Source: CAZAFL01 sp964484465 (GTDB lineage: Bacteria > Bacteroidota > Ignavibacteria > UBA10030 > SZUA-254). Taken from it: 5,446 bases of DNA. The stretch spans positions 1 to 5,446 of the forward strand of contig CAZAFL010000060.1 in assembly GCA_964484465.1 (NCBI GenBank), given 5' to 3'. Made by a program: the position numbers and the translations under genes. This document shows, one piece after another, positions 1 through 5,446 of this stretch. Every line of letters starts with the position of its first letter. Position 1 is the first letter of the stretch. Below the pieces are notes generated by a model that saw nothing but the letters and a program-made list of their open reading frames with translations, was not told where the DNA came from and did not search any database.

Positions 1-173
1 ATAAACGCCGCCCTGATTCCCGGCATGACTTTAGCAACTTTCCCCAGGTAAATATCGCCGACCATTCTCTCTTTCTCGGGGGTTTCGACAAAGAGTTCGG
101 CTAACCGCTTGTCCTCAGTTATTGCAATCCTGATTTCGTTTGCGGTGGCATTGATGATAATTTCTTTTCGCAT
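1..173 (-). CDS. rng: Ribonuclease G/E family protein, N-terminal fragment
   Basis: Only the first 57 codons are in the window; the gene runs off the left edge. The protein begins MRKEIIINATANEIRIAI and continues with an ELFVETPEKERMVGDIYLGKV segment, which matches the N-terminus of the RNase G/E family: a short beta-rich start followed by the opening of the S1 RNA-binding domain (residues about 38 onward, VGDIYLGKVAKVMPGIRAAF). Family members are endoribonucleases that cleave single-stranded AU-rich RNA, with roles in rRNA maturation and mRNA decay; the catalytic domain is not visible here. RNase G is preferred over RNase E because the start resembles short-form Rng (KEIIINAT), but the fragment cannot separate them. 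The start is supported by the family match; an AAGGA lies at 188-192, about 14 bases from the ATG, which is further than ideal. A long structured leader precedes it. Confidence 0.88.
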   Translation of the reverse strand, partial: MRKEIIINATANEIRIAITEDKRLAELFVETPEKERMVGDIYLGKVAKVMPGIRAAF

Positions 174-451
174 AGAATGAACTTCGTTCCTTCGAACCCG
201 GCAAATTACAAGGCATGTGTAAGGAGTAAGATGAGGGGTTCAGAAATAATTGCGGGAGGTTGCAACGACGCGGGCGGATCGATGCCGCCGCGAAGCCTCG
301 GAACGAACTGAGCAGGATTCTTCTTTCAGAAGAAAAAACTTGTAGTGCAAATACGCCCAACATCGTTAACCAAAGACCTGTTGCCATGTTAATTTAATAA
401 AAAGCCTTCTAAAATCTCTCAAATTTAAAGAAAAACTTGAGGTACACTTGT
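174..451 (-). other. Long structured 5' leader upstream of the RNase G/E gene
   Basis: No convincing gene lies in these 278 bases. Read on the minus strand they would form the leader between the candidate promoter at 452-482 and the RNase start. Two clear hairpins are visible. One is GC-rich: 269-277 pairs with 285-292 (8 bp with one bulged G, loop ATCGATG), and an outer GAGG/CCTC pair (256-259 with 296-299) can extend it. The other is a perfect 7-bp stem, 318-324 with 328-334, with a 3-base loop. Neither is followed by a T-run on the minus strand, so they do not look like terminators. E. coli rne has a roughly 360-nt leader whose hairpins mediate autoregulation; a similar role here is an inference from position only. 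Confidence 0.45.
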
Positions 452-482
452 GTAAGGTAAGAAAAAATGGAATTGATTGCAA
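452..482 (-). promoter_or_regulatory. Candidate promoter for the RNase G/E transcript
   Basis: On the minus strand TTG (482-480) is followed after 20 bases by TACCTTAC (459-452). This fits the TTG-N19/20-TAnnTTTG shape seen at Bacteroidota-type promoters, with the last two bases off. It points leftward towards the RNase gene and would give a leader of about 270 nt. It is supported by similar spacing at the other minus-strand promoters in this window, but not by any experiment. Confidence 0.4.
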
Positions 483-489
483 GGGGTTT

Positions 490-527
490 CGATGAGTCCC
501 GTTTTTCATCGGTAGCGATGGTTTTTT
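490..527. other. Two overlapping, mutually exclusive hairpins
   Basis: The element CGATGA (490-495) can pair with TCATCG (506-511), and CATCG (507-511) can instead pair with CGATG (516-520) around a GTAG loop. The two stems share the middle arm, so only one can form at a time. On the plus strand the second stem is followed by G and six Ts (522-527), which resembles a weak intrinsic terminator, yet no plus-strand gene precedes it. On the minus strand it lies between the end of the SRP RNA and the candidate promoter at 452-482. Its role is unknown; it may be a barrier to leftover plus-strand transcription or chance. Confidence 0.3.
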
Positions 528-547
528 GCCAATATTATATCATAACC

Positions 548-563
548 AAAAAAAGAGGTCAAG
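548..563 (-). terminator. Intrinsic-type end of the SRP RNA
   Basis: On the minus strand the 3' arm of the SRP RNA closing helix (CTTGACCTC, 563-555) is followed directly by seven Ts (554-548). The 9-bp closing helix with its U-run therefore doubles as an intrinsic-type terminator; the partner arm is at 648-656, so the whole RNA acts as the loop. This is common for small structured RNAs. Confidence 0.6.
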
Positions 564-656
564 CTACCCTGTGTCACACGGAATTTACTTCCTACCGTTG
601 CTTCCTTCCGGACCTGGCGGGGTTTGGAGGTTTCCCGTTGCACAGGACTTGACCTC
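555..656 (-). ncRNA. ffs: Signal recognition particle RNA, small bacterial (4.5S) type
   Basis: The minus strand carries the hallmark SRP apical motif CCAGGTCCGGAAGGAAGCA (617-599), containing the GGAA tetraloop (609-606) that contacts the Ffh M domain, followed by AACGG. The two ends close in a long hairpin: GAGGTCAAG (656-648) with CTTGACCTC (563-555), then CCTGTG (646-641) with CACAGG (574-569, read leftwards on the minus strand). A conserved GGGTAGC occurs just before the closing 3' arm. The length of about 102 nt matches the short form without an Alu domain. The RNA joins Ffh to form the particle that delivers membrane and secreted proteins co-translationally to FtsY and the Sec machinery. 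A promoter precedes it (668-697) and a T-run ends it. Open frames crossing it on either strand are artefacts. The exact ends may extend a few bases further. Confidence 0.95.
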
Positions 657-667
657 TTTTTCATTTC

Positions 668-697
668 TGAAGTTAAAGAATTTTCCAGATTATACAA
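668..697 (-). promoter_or_regulatory. Candidate SRP RNA promoter
   Basis: On the minus strand TTG (697-695) is separated by 19 bases from TAACTTCA (675-668). A start about 7 bases further on would fall at about 660, almost exactly at the 5' end of the SRP helix, which supports this reading. An exact TATAAT (694-689) overlaps the spacer and would be a sigma-70-like alternative, but it lacks a good -35 at the right distance and would leave about 25 extra bases at the 5' end of the RNA. Confidence 0.5.
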
Positions 698-790
698 AAC
701 CGGTGCTGAGAATATGTTCATCCCCACGCAAAGTGTGGAAACGAGAACTACGACAAGAATTGGAATTCGAGGGTAAGTATTACGTAAGGG

Positions 791-1159
791 TTATTTTGCA
801 AGCACTCGTTTGATACATTTCACCAGGTTATCAGTATCGTACGGCTTCGTCACGTAATCGTTTGCGCCATTCTTCACTGATTCGACTGCGATTGAAAGGT
901 CGTCTACCGCCGTCAGCATGATAACCCGGACGAGAGGATTATTCTTCTTGAGATATTTAAGTACTTCAATACCGCTCAGGCGAGGCATACGGATGTCAAG
1001 CAGCACAAGGTCGAAGGGCTTGCTCTTGATTGCATCTATTGCAGTATCCCCATCGTCGGCAGTATCGATGGCGAAACCTTCGAGCTGAAGTTGATTTTTT
1101 ACAAGGATGCGTAATGACTCTTCATCGTCGACAAACAATATTTTAATTTCTTTTGCCAT
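791..1159 (-). CDS. Single-domain CheY-like response regulator
   Basis: A stand-alone phospho-receiver domain of 122 residues with no output domain. All signature residues are present: acidic pair D11-D12, phospho-acceptor D55 in VLLDIRMP, switch threonine T83 (MLTA), switch aromatic Y102 and conserved lysine K105 (TKP). It should take a phosphoryl group from a histidine kinase and act by binding a partner protein; no kinase is in the window, so its input is unknown. The start is well set: GGAG at 1167-1170 lies 7 bases before the ATG, and its own promoter candidate lies at 1201-1229. It follows the Nfr-type glycosyltransferase gene by 82 bases on the same strand, so it may be co-transcribed in part and could control that enzyme. 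That partnership is an inference; many unrelated pathways use receivers of this type. No clear intrinsic terminator follows it. Confidence 0.95.
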   Translation of the reverse strand: MAKEIKILFVDDEESLRILVKNQLQLEGFAIDTADDGDTAIDAIKSKPFDLVLLDIRMPRLSGIEVLKYLKKNNPLVRVIMLTAVDDLSIAVESVKNGANDYVTKPYDTDNLVKCIKRVLAK

Positions 1160-1200
1160 GTACTATCTCCACAGGAATATTCTCAATATGAATTATGCCA

Positions 1201-1229
1201 ATAATAACAAGAACGGAATATAATTGCAA
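1201..1229 (-). promoter_or_regulatory. Candidate promoter for the response regulator
   Basis: On the minus strand TTGCAA (1229-1224) and TATTAT (1206-1201) are 17 bases apart. The same bases also read as TTG-N20-TATTATTG, one mismatch from TAnnTTTG. A start near 1194 would give a leader of about 35 bases containing the GGAG ribosome site. It lies wholly in the 82-base gap after the glycosyltransferase gene, so the regulator can probably be made independently of the upstream pair. Confidence 0.5.
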
Positions 1230-1241
1230 CTGGAATGAAGA

Positions 1242-2651
1242 TTACCTTCCCGCATGTTCTGTCGCGGAAGGAAATTCATGACTTGTCTTCTCCCATTTGG
1301 GAGCTTTCTTTTTCATCGCAGCAACATAAAACTGGTATAATGCCCTTCCTGTCGCACTGAAGTTGACGATATTCGAAATCGGAAGACGGATAATGCTCAA
1401 CAATCCCGCCCATATCCCGTACACCCTTCGCACGCTTATGAACCGATGCCCTATGCGCCAGAGCATGAGACACGTGTCGATGATAACAAGATACCAGAGA
1501 ATTGTTCCTTTTACTACAATCGGCGGCAATTGACGGTATGCTGCAAATCCAAATCGGATAGCTTCGTACATCATCAAATATGCCAGTACGATATACGCCC
1601 CAAAATTAATTGCATTAGCGATGATTGCCTTCCTGTCGCGGTAGAGCACGAACCGGAATCTTGCATCTCCCTTCCATCCAATTGCCTTCCAGGATTGGAG
1701 GCAGATACCCATAATCCAGCGACTCCTCTGGCGAATAGAGGCCCGCATAGAATGGGGAAAATACCCTCGCGTCGATGCATTAATGCCGAAGGGTTTATAT
1801 ACGAACAGCAGGTTCGCATTTCCAAGCGCAAGTCGGAGAGCAAGGTCGTAATCTTCAGTCAAGGAAGCGGAACGGAAAATATTCCTCGCGAACGATGTAC
1901 CGACAAATTCGATCAGCCAGCGGTTAAATCCGGTTCCGACTCCTGCAGAAGGGACGAACCCGCTGAAATGCGCCCGCGCCAGAATATCTTTCGTATGATT
2001 TTCGGCAAACTCGTCGGCGTATGTCCAATGCACGATGCTTGCATGACTCGTATGCAGAGGGAACACCGGCATCTGAACCATGTCATAATCAGGAATAAAG
2101 TAATTATGAATCTTTAACGACATGGGATGAATGACATCCTCGGAATCGTGCATTAAAATAATATCATACCGAATGCCGACTTTATTTTCCCACTTGAGCA
2201 TGCCCTGATGGACCTGGTTGAGGTTGTCTGCTTTAGTTGTCGGGCCGGGTTTATCAGAAATGACAGCATGAACATTGGGGAAAACCTTGCTCACTTCTTC
2301 TACTTTTGCGATAGTCTGGGGGTCGTTCGGATACACTCCTACAAATATATCGTAATGTTTATACTGAATGGTCTTGCATGCGTTTGTGAGCATCTTATCG
2401 ATAACATCATATTCATGCCAAGCCGGGACAAAGATTGCGATATTCTTTTCTGGAATTTCGTGTAATTTCTCCGGCGATTCGGTACGATATTTTTCGATTT
2501 TCTTCCGTGAAAAGAAGTGATGAAACCAGTAATATAAATCGACAAAGACATCGTCCAAACCGCTGACAAGCAGGAATGTGGCAACGACAAACGTCCCCAC
2601 GTACAGCACTTCGTACGATGACCTCAAAAACTCTATAAGCCAATCAATCAT
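1242..2651 (-). CDS. nfrB: NfrB-like membrane glycosyltransferase (GT2), lacking the C-terminal c-di-GMP region
   Basis: A 469-residue inner-membrane family 2 glycosyltransferase, closely similar from its first residues to E. coli NfrB (phage N4 adsorption protein B). An N-terminal membrane segment (about 15-32, ending in SGLDD) precedes the catalytic domain: VPAWHE (75-80), GVYPNDP (105-111), GPTTKADNLN with D142, HDSEDVI with the DxD-like D169/E171/D172, TEDYD with catalytic D267, and QRSRW (308-312) as QxxRW. Further membrane spans lie around 343-362 and 383-398. NfrB is reported to polymerise an N-acetylmannosamine-containing exopolysaccharide from UDP-ManNAc under c-di-GMP control. The protein here ends at WEKTSHEFPSATEHAGR, the point where E. 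coli NfrB (about 745 aa) continues into its MshEN-type domain. No remnant of that domain lies in the gap downstream. Its ATG is 8 bases after the stop of the upstream gene and has no good ribosome site, suggesting translational coupling. Substrate unproven. Confidence 0.88.
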   Translation of the reverse strand: MIDWLIEFLRSSYEVLYVGTFVVATFLLVSGLDDVFVDLYYWFHHFFSRKKIEKYRTESPEKLHEIPEKNIAIFVPAWHEYDVIDKMLTNACKTIQYKHYDIFVGVYPNDPQTIAKVEEVSKVFPNVHAVISDKPGPTTKADNLNQVHQGMLKWENKVGIRYDIILMHDSEDVIHPMSLKIHNYFIPDYDMVQMPVFPLHTSHASIVHWTYADEFAENHTKDILARAHFSGFVPSAGVGTGFNRWLIEFVGTSFARNIFRSASLTEDYDLALRLALGNANLLFVYKPFGINASTRGYFPHSMRASIRQRSRWIMGICLQSWKAIGWKGDARFRFVLYRDRKAIIANAINFGAYIVLAYLMMYEAIRFGFAAYRQLPPIVVKGTILWYLVIIDTCLMLWRIGHRFISVRRVYGIWAGLLSIIRLPISNIVNFSATGRALYQFYVAAMKKKAPKWEKTSHEFPSATEHAGR

Positions 2652-2659
2652 TGTCGTGA

Positions 2660-3895
2660 TTAAAACGTACGTTCAAAAATAATAAATCCTCTCACGCTAT
2701 TATACCATCGGTCAACCGATTGTGGAATCTCAGCGTCCGGTAAACCCCAGTATGTTCCCCTGAGATATTCCACATCGATGTACAATCCCCATTCATTATG
2801 GGGAGTCACACGCACACCGAATCCGCTCTCTACAACATTGTTATAAAACCTTTTTTCCTGAATAGGGAGCATCGACGAAGCAAGGTCGAAGCTGATTGCT
2901 CCTCGCGCATCGCGCGAAACATTCACGCGAGCATAGGCATCTACGAGTGTATGCAAAGCTTCAATTGCCCGTAGCCCCGCTTTCATCTGCACGTAGGCGA
3001 TATTGGTTTCATACCGTGAATAATTTCCTGCCGACGCATAAATTTCAGCTGTCGGATAGAATGGCATTCTGAGATCATCATGTAGTGTGAACGGAGCATA
3101 CACTCCGTTGGAATAAATTGCAACAGCACGGAAATCCTGATGGACGCGTGAAGCTACGTGCTTATCGATAATGTCGTAGGCAGCACCGTATTGCATATCA
3201 AACAGAAATCCATAAAACGGGTTGAGGCGAATGCCAAGTGCACCCATCAGTGTGTTGTCGGAAAAAATTTGAGGAGTTGCACCTCCGCTCGACCTGGAAT
3301 CACCAGACAGTGAAAGAACTGCGTACGCGCTGAGCAACTTATCTTCAGTCAGATATACTCCGTGCTTAACAAAGGCGTCGTAAAACCAGTCGTTCCACCT
3401 TGTATCATAATACGTAACTGCATACACCTGTCCCCACCATGAAAGGCGGATACGTTCTGAAGCGAGAGAAGAAATACCCTTCGAAGCCTTCTCTCTGATT
3501 TCAAGGTCATTGCTCTTCTGCAAGTCATTGAACATGTCGAGTGCGTCGTTTCTCTGCTGCATTTCTGCAAAGATATAAGCAATCTGAAGTTTAACAGTAT
3601 CAGAAGAACGGATTTTTTCGGAAGCCTCGAATTGCTCCAGCGCATTTTCATTTTTCTGCTGAGAGAGATAGAGATATCCGATCTGTCGTTTGAGTTGAAT
3701 ATTTGATGGGTCGCGTTCGATTGCTTTCCGGAACAATGTTATCGATTCCCGGGGATTACTGCTGATGAGGGAGTAGGCGCGTTCAGTAAGAGCCGTAAGT
3801 GAGGTATCGCTATTTTCTTGAGGATAGGCTCTATAAATAGAAATGAAACACACCAAAAAAGCCAATAACCAGAGGCTCAGTAGATTTCGACGCAT
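2660..3895 (-). CDS. NfrA-like outer-membrane TPR and beta-barrel protein
   Basis: A 411-residue exported protein. Start 3895 is chosen over the in-frame ATG at 3949 because AAGGA (3904-3908) lies 8 bases before it and because it places a classic signal peptide first (RRN, then a hydrophobic run to about residue 20, likely cut after YRA at 23). Residues about 30-140 look like three TPR-type helix pairs (NPRESITLFRKAIERDP, QKNENALEQFEAS, QRNDALDMFNDL). From about 150 the sequence alternates aromatic and polar residues (SWWGQVYAVTYYDTRW) and ends RGFIIFERTF, with a terminal Phe typical of outer-membrane barrels. TPR plus barrel is the plan of polysaccharide exporters such as PgaA and of NfrA (about 990 aa in E. 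coli, so this is a much shorter version). Position directly before the nfrB-like gene supports an NfrA role: passing the polymer through the outer membrane. Sequence similarity to NfrA itself is weaker than for NfrB, so no symbol is given. Confidence 0.8.
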   Translation of the reverse strand: MRRNLLSLWLLAFLVCFISIYRAYPQENSDTSLTALTERAYSLISSNPRESITLFRKAIERDPSNIQLKRQIGYLYLSQQKNENALEQFEASEKIRSSDTVKLQIAYIFAEMQQRNDALDMFNDLQKSNDLEIREKASKGISSLASERIRLSWWGQVYAVTYYDTRWNDWFYDAFVKHGVYLTEDKLLSAYAVLSLSGDSRSSGGATPQIFSDNTLMGALGIRLNPFYGFLFDMQYGAAYDIIDKHVASRVHQDFRAVAIYSNGVYAPFTLHDDLRMPFYPTAEIYASAGNYSRYETNIAYVQMKAGLRAIEALHTLVDAYARVNVSRDARGAISFDLASSMLPIQEKRFYNNVVESGFGVRVTPHNEWGLYIDVEYLRGTYWGLPDAEIPQSVDRWYNSVRGFIIFERTF

Positions 3896-3949
3896 TATGT
3901 TAATCCTTAAACATGCAAATGTATGCGTTGAAGACACTATGGTCATCAT

Positions 3950-3967
3950 TTACGGGAATAAAACCAT
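3950..3967 (-). other. Possible five-codon leader ORF before the NfrA-like gene
   Basis: In the roughly 90-base leader of the NfrA-like gene, AAAGGA (3980-3975) lies 7 bases before an ATG (3967) that opens the frame M-V-L-F-P-stop. The stop TAA abuts the ATGATG at 3949-3944, the unused upstream in-frame start. The ribosome site is as good as that of the main gene, so the mini-ORF may really be translated and could affect expression downstream. It may equally be chance. Confidence 0.25.
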
Positions 3968-3993
3968 AACAATATCCTTTGGGGTGGAGAGTC

Positions 3994-4022
3994 ATAATAC
4001 AAAATTTTTGACTGCAAGACAA
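3994..4022 (-). promoter_or_regulatory. Candidate promoter of the NfrA-like/NfrB-like operon
   Basis: On the minus strand TTGTCT (4022-4017) and TATTAT (3999-3994) are separated by 17 bases; the -10 box and spacing are the same as in the promoter of the response regulator at 1201-1229. A start near 3987 gives a leader of about 92 bases before the ATG at 3895. No other plausible promoter lies between the two genes of the pair, which are 8 bases apart and should share this transcript. Confidence 0.5.
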
Positions 4023-4105
4023 GTTGATAGTGGATAAAATGAAGGAATTTCTCGCATCACAATGATACAAAATCCGCAAATTCGTCTCCGTGATGCCGGT
4101 CAAAT

Positions 4106-4134
4106 TTGCTTATGGTATCAAAAATCCCTAAACT
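4106..4134 (+). promoter_or_regulatory. Candidate promoter for the exported peptidase T
   Basis: TTGCTT (4106-4111) and TAAACT (4129-4134) are 17 bases apart, again readable as TTG-N20-TAAACTTC. A start near 4141 would give a leader of about 34 bases. The -10 box is weaker than those on the minus strand. It diverges from the promoter at 3994-4022, leaving about 85 bases between the two for any shared regulator; I see no clear operator there. Confidence 0.35.
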
Positions 4135-4174
4135 TCTGCATTCAAATTGTAATGCAAATCTACCCGAGTCATCC

Positions 4175-5446
4175 ATGAAGATTATCAACTCCCTCTTGTG
4201 CCTCTTTCTGATATTGTCTCTCACAGCATTGTGTTCGGGACAGCAGGCTCAACACCATGAAACCGCTGTCGACCGGTTATTGCGTTACGTAAAAATAGAC
4301 ACGCAATCGAAGGAGGATGTCGACAGCATTCCAAGTACGCAAAAACAATTCAACCTTGCGAAGCTCCTTCTGCAGGAACTTCTCGACCTTGGGTTGTCGG
4401 ATGCGCATCTTGAGGATCACTGCTACGTGTATGCAACTCTCCCGGGAAATTTGCCAGGAGGCAGTGCTCATAATGTGCCGGTCATTGGTTTTATCTCCCA
4501 CATGGACACTTCCCCGGCAGTTTCGGGAGAAAATGTAAACCCCATTATTCATAAGAACTACCAGGGAGGAGATATCGTTCTTCCGAAGGACACCACGCAG
4601 GTCATTTCAGTCCGGAAAAATCCGAGACTTCTGGACAATATTGGAAGCGATATTATTACCGCGAACGGCACCACCTTACTCGGCGCAGACGATAAATCCG
4701 GTTGTTCGGAAATTATGACGATGCTCCAAACTCTGGTGAACGACCCATCAATCAAACATGGCACTATCAAAGTGGGGTTCACGCCCGATGAAGAGGTTGG
4801 GAACGGGGCAGAAAAATTTGACATCAAAGGCTTCGGTGCGCAATACGCGTATACGGTAGACGGCGGACAAACCGGCGAAATAAGCAACGAAACCTGGAGC
4901 GCAAACACAGCGACGATTGTTGTCCACGGGAAAAGTACACACCCCGGAACAGCCAAAGGAATTATGGTCAATTCACTTTACGCATTATCCGATTTCATTT
5001 CCCGATTTCCGGACGACATGAAACCCGAAACGACGGAGAAACGTATCGGCTTTCTTCATCCGTACACCGGCACTCTTGAAACAGAAGAATCCAAAGTAAA
5101 AGTGCTCATGAGGGATTTCGAGCTGAACGGGTTGGAAAAGCAAAAACAAATTCTCTATTCCATGCGCGAAGCGACTCTGATGAAATTTCCCGACGTGAAG
5201 ATCGATATTACTATTAAAGAAGATTACCGCAACATGCGGCTCGAGCTCGATAAAGTCCCGTTCGTCACGGACTACGCAATTGAAGCATGCAAACGCGCCG
5301 GAGTGAAGGCGGAGCTTATTCCGGTTCGCGGAGGAACCGATGGATCACGTCTCACTTATATGGGACTTCCCTGCCCGAACATATTCACTGGCGGCGAGAA
5401 TTTCCACGGGAAGCTCGAATGGATTCCGGTGCGGGGAATGGACAAA
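4175..5446 (+). CDS. pepT: Peptidase T (M20B tripeptidase) with an N-terminal signal peptide, 3' end missing
   Basis: An open frame of 424 codons without a stop, cut by the right edge. From residue about 28 on (HETAVDRLLRYVKIDTQS) it matches peptidase T, a dinuclear zinc aminopeptidase that removes the N-terminal residue from tripeptides. The metal and catalytic set is complete: H109 and D111 (SHMDTSP), bridging D172 (GADDKSG), general base E206 and ligand E207 (PDEEVGNG), D229 (VDGG) and H411 (NFHGKLEW). The dimerisation insert (HGKSTHPGTAKG, 251-262) is present. About 20 residues are probably missing, judging from E. coli PepT (about 408 aa). Before the enzyme lies MKIINSLLCLFLILSLTALCSGQQAQ, a classic signal peptide; the Cys at 20 has Leu at -1, so a lipobox is unlikely and signal peptidase I cleavage around 22-25 is more likely. 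An internal cytoplasmic start would have to lie well inside the conserved domain. The ribosome site is poor. Confidence 0.92.
   Translation, partial: MKIINSLLCLFLILSLTALCSGQQAQHHETAVDRLLRYVKIDTQSKEDVDSIPSTQKQFNLAKLLLQELLDLGLSDAHLEDHCYVYATLPGNLPGGSAHNVPVIGFISHMDTSPAVSGENVNPIIHKNYQGGDIVLPKDTTQVISVRKNPRLLDNIGSDIITANGTTLLGADDKSGCSEIMTMLQTLVNDPSIKHGTIKVGFTPDEEVGNGAEKFDIKGFGAQYAYTVDGGQTGEISNETWSANTATIVVHGKSTHPGTAKGIMVNSLYALSDFISRFPDDMKPETTEKRIGFLHPYTGTLETEESKVKVLMRDFELNGLEKQKQILYSMREATLMKFPDVKIDITIKEDYRNMRLELDKVPFVTDYAIEACKRAGVKAELIPVRGGTDGSRLTYMGLPCPNIFTGGENFHGKLEWIPVRGMDK

Noticed and set aside
115..387. Open frame of 90 codons on the minus strand upstream of and overlapping the RNase start
   Set aside because: It overlaps the well-supported RNase N-terminus in another frame, has no properly spaced ribosome site and shows no recognisable protein character.
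485..520. Hammerhead-ribozyme-like strings (CCGATGA and CGAAAC on the minus strand)
   Set aside because: The core CTGATGA has C instead of the required U4, no proper stem II lies between the two boxes, and stems I and III cannot be drawn.
724..740. Small hairpin (CCACAC/GCGTGG) downstream of the response regulator on the minus strand
   Set aside because: The stem has a mismatch and no T-run follows, so it is not supportable as a terminator.
467..813. Several open frames on both strands over the SRP RNA region
   Set aside because: They run through the SRP RNA or antisense to it; their length comes from the structured RNA sequence and none has a family match or good start.
1446..2117. 223-codon open frame on the plus strand
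   Set aside because: It is the antisense shadow of the NfrB-like gene, which has clear GT2 motifs in its own frame.
3896..3949. N-terminal extension of the NfrA-like protein from ATG 3949
   Set aside because: No ribosome site precedes it, and it would put 18 residues in front of a good signal peptide; the start at 3895 has AAGGA at 8 bases.
4277..4971. Minus-strand open frames opposite the peptidase gene
   Set aside because: They are antisense to a frame with a complete M20B active site and have no family features.

Overview
The window reads as an ordinary chromosomal stretch, with no phage, transposon or CRISPR signatures. By eye it is moderately AT-rich. Most of it is transcribed on the minus strand. 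Four minus-strand upstream regions carry a TTG-N19/20-TAnn(T/A)T promoter shape, the kind described for Bacteroidota and relatives, and the SRP RNA is of the short bacterial type. I therefore lean towards a Bacteroidota/Chlorobiota-type (FCB) bacterium, possibly Ignavibacteria-like. That is an inference: no taxonomic marker is complete here, and several genes carry clear Shine-Dalgarno sites, which typical Bacteroidota often lack.

Layout, left to right: (1) 1-173, minus, the first 57 codons of a ribonuclease G/E family gene; (2) 174-547, gene-free, holding a candidate promoter at 452-482 and a long, hairpin-rich leader leading to the RNase gene; (3) 555-656, minus, the signal recognition particle RNA with its own promoter and a closing stem plus U-run at its end; (4) 791-1159, minus, a stand-alone CheY-like receiver with its own promoter; (5) 1242-2651, minus, an inner-membrane family 2 glycosyltransferase closely resembling the N-terminal half of E. 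coli NfrB; (6) 2660-3895, minus, a secreted TPR plus beta-barrel protein in the position of NfrA; (7) 3896-4174, a divergent intergenic region with a promoter for each direction; (8) 4175 to the right edge, plus, a peptidase T that begins with a signal peptide and whose last residues lie beyond the window.

The coherent unit is genes 6, 5 and 4, transcribed in that order. It looks like a compact Nfr-type exopolysaccharide synthesis and export pair followed by a receiver protein. E. coli NfrB carries a C-terminal MshEN-type c-di-GMP-binding region. The protein here stops just where that region would begin, and a phospho-receiver gene follows. Control by phosphorylation instead of c-di-GMP is an attractive but unproven reading. 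The second notable gene is the peptidase T: all expected metal and catalytic residues are present, but an N-terminal export signal suggests it works outside the cytoplasm, unlike the classical enzyme.
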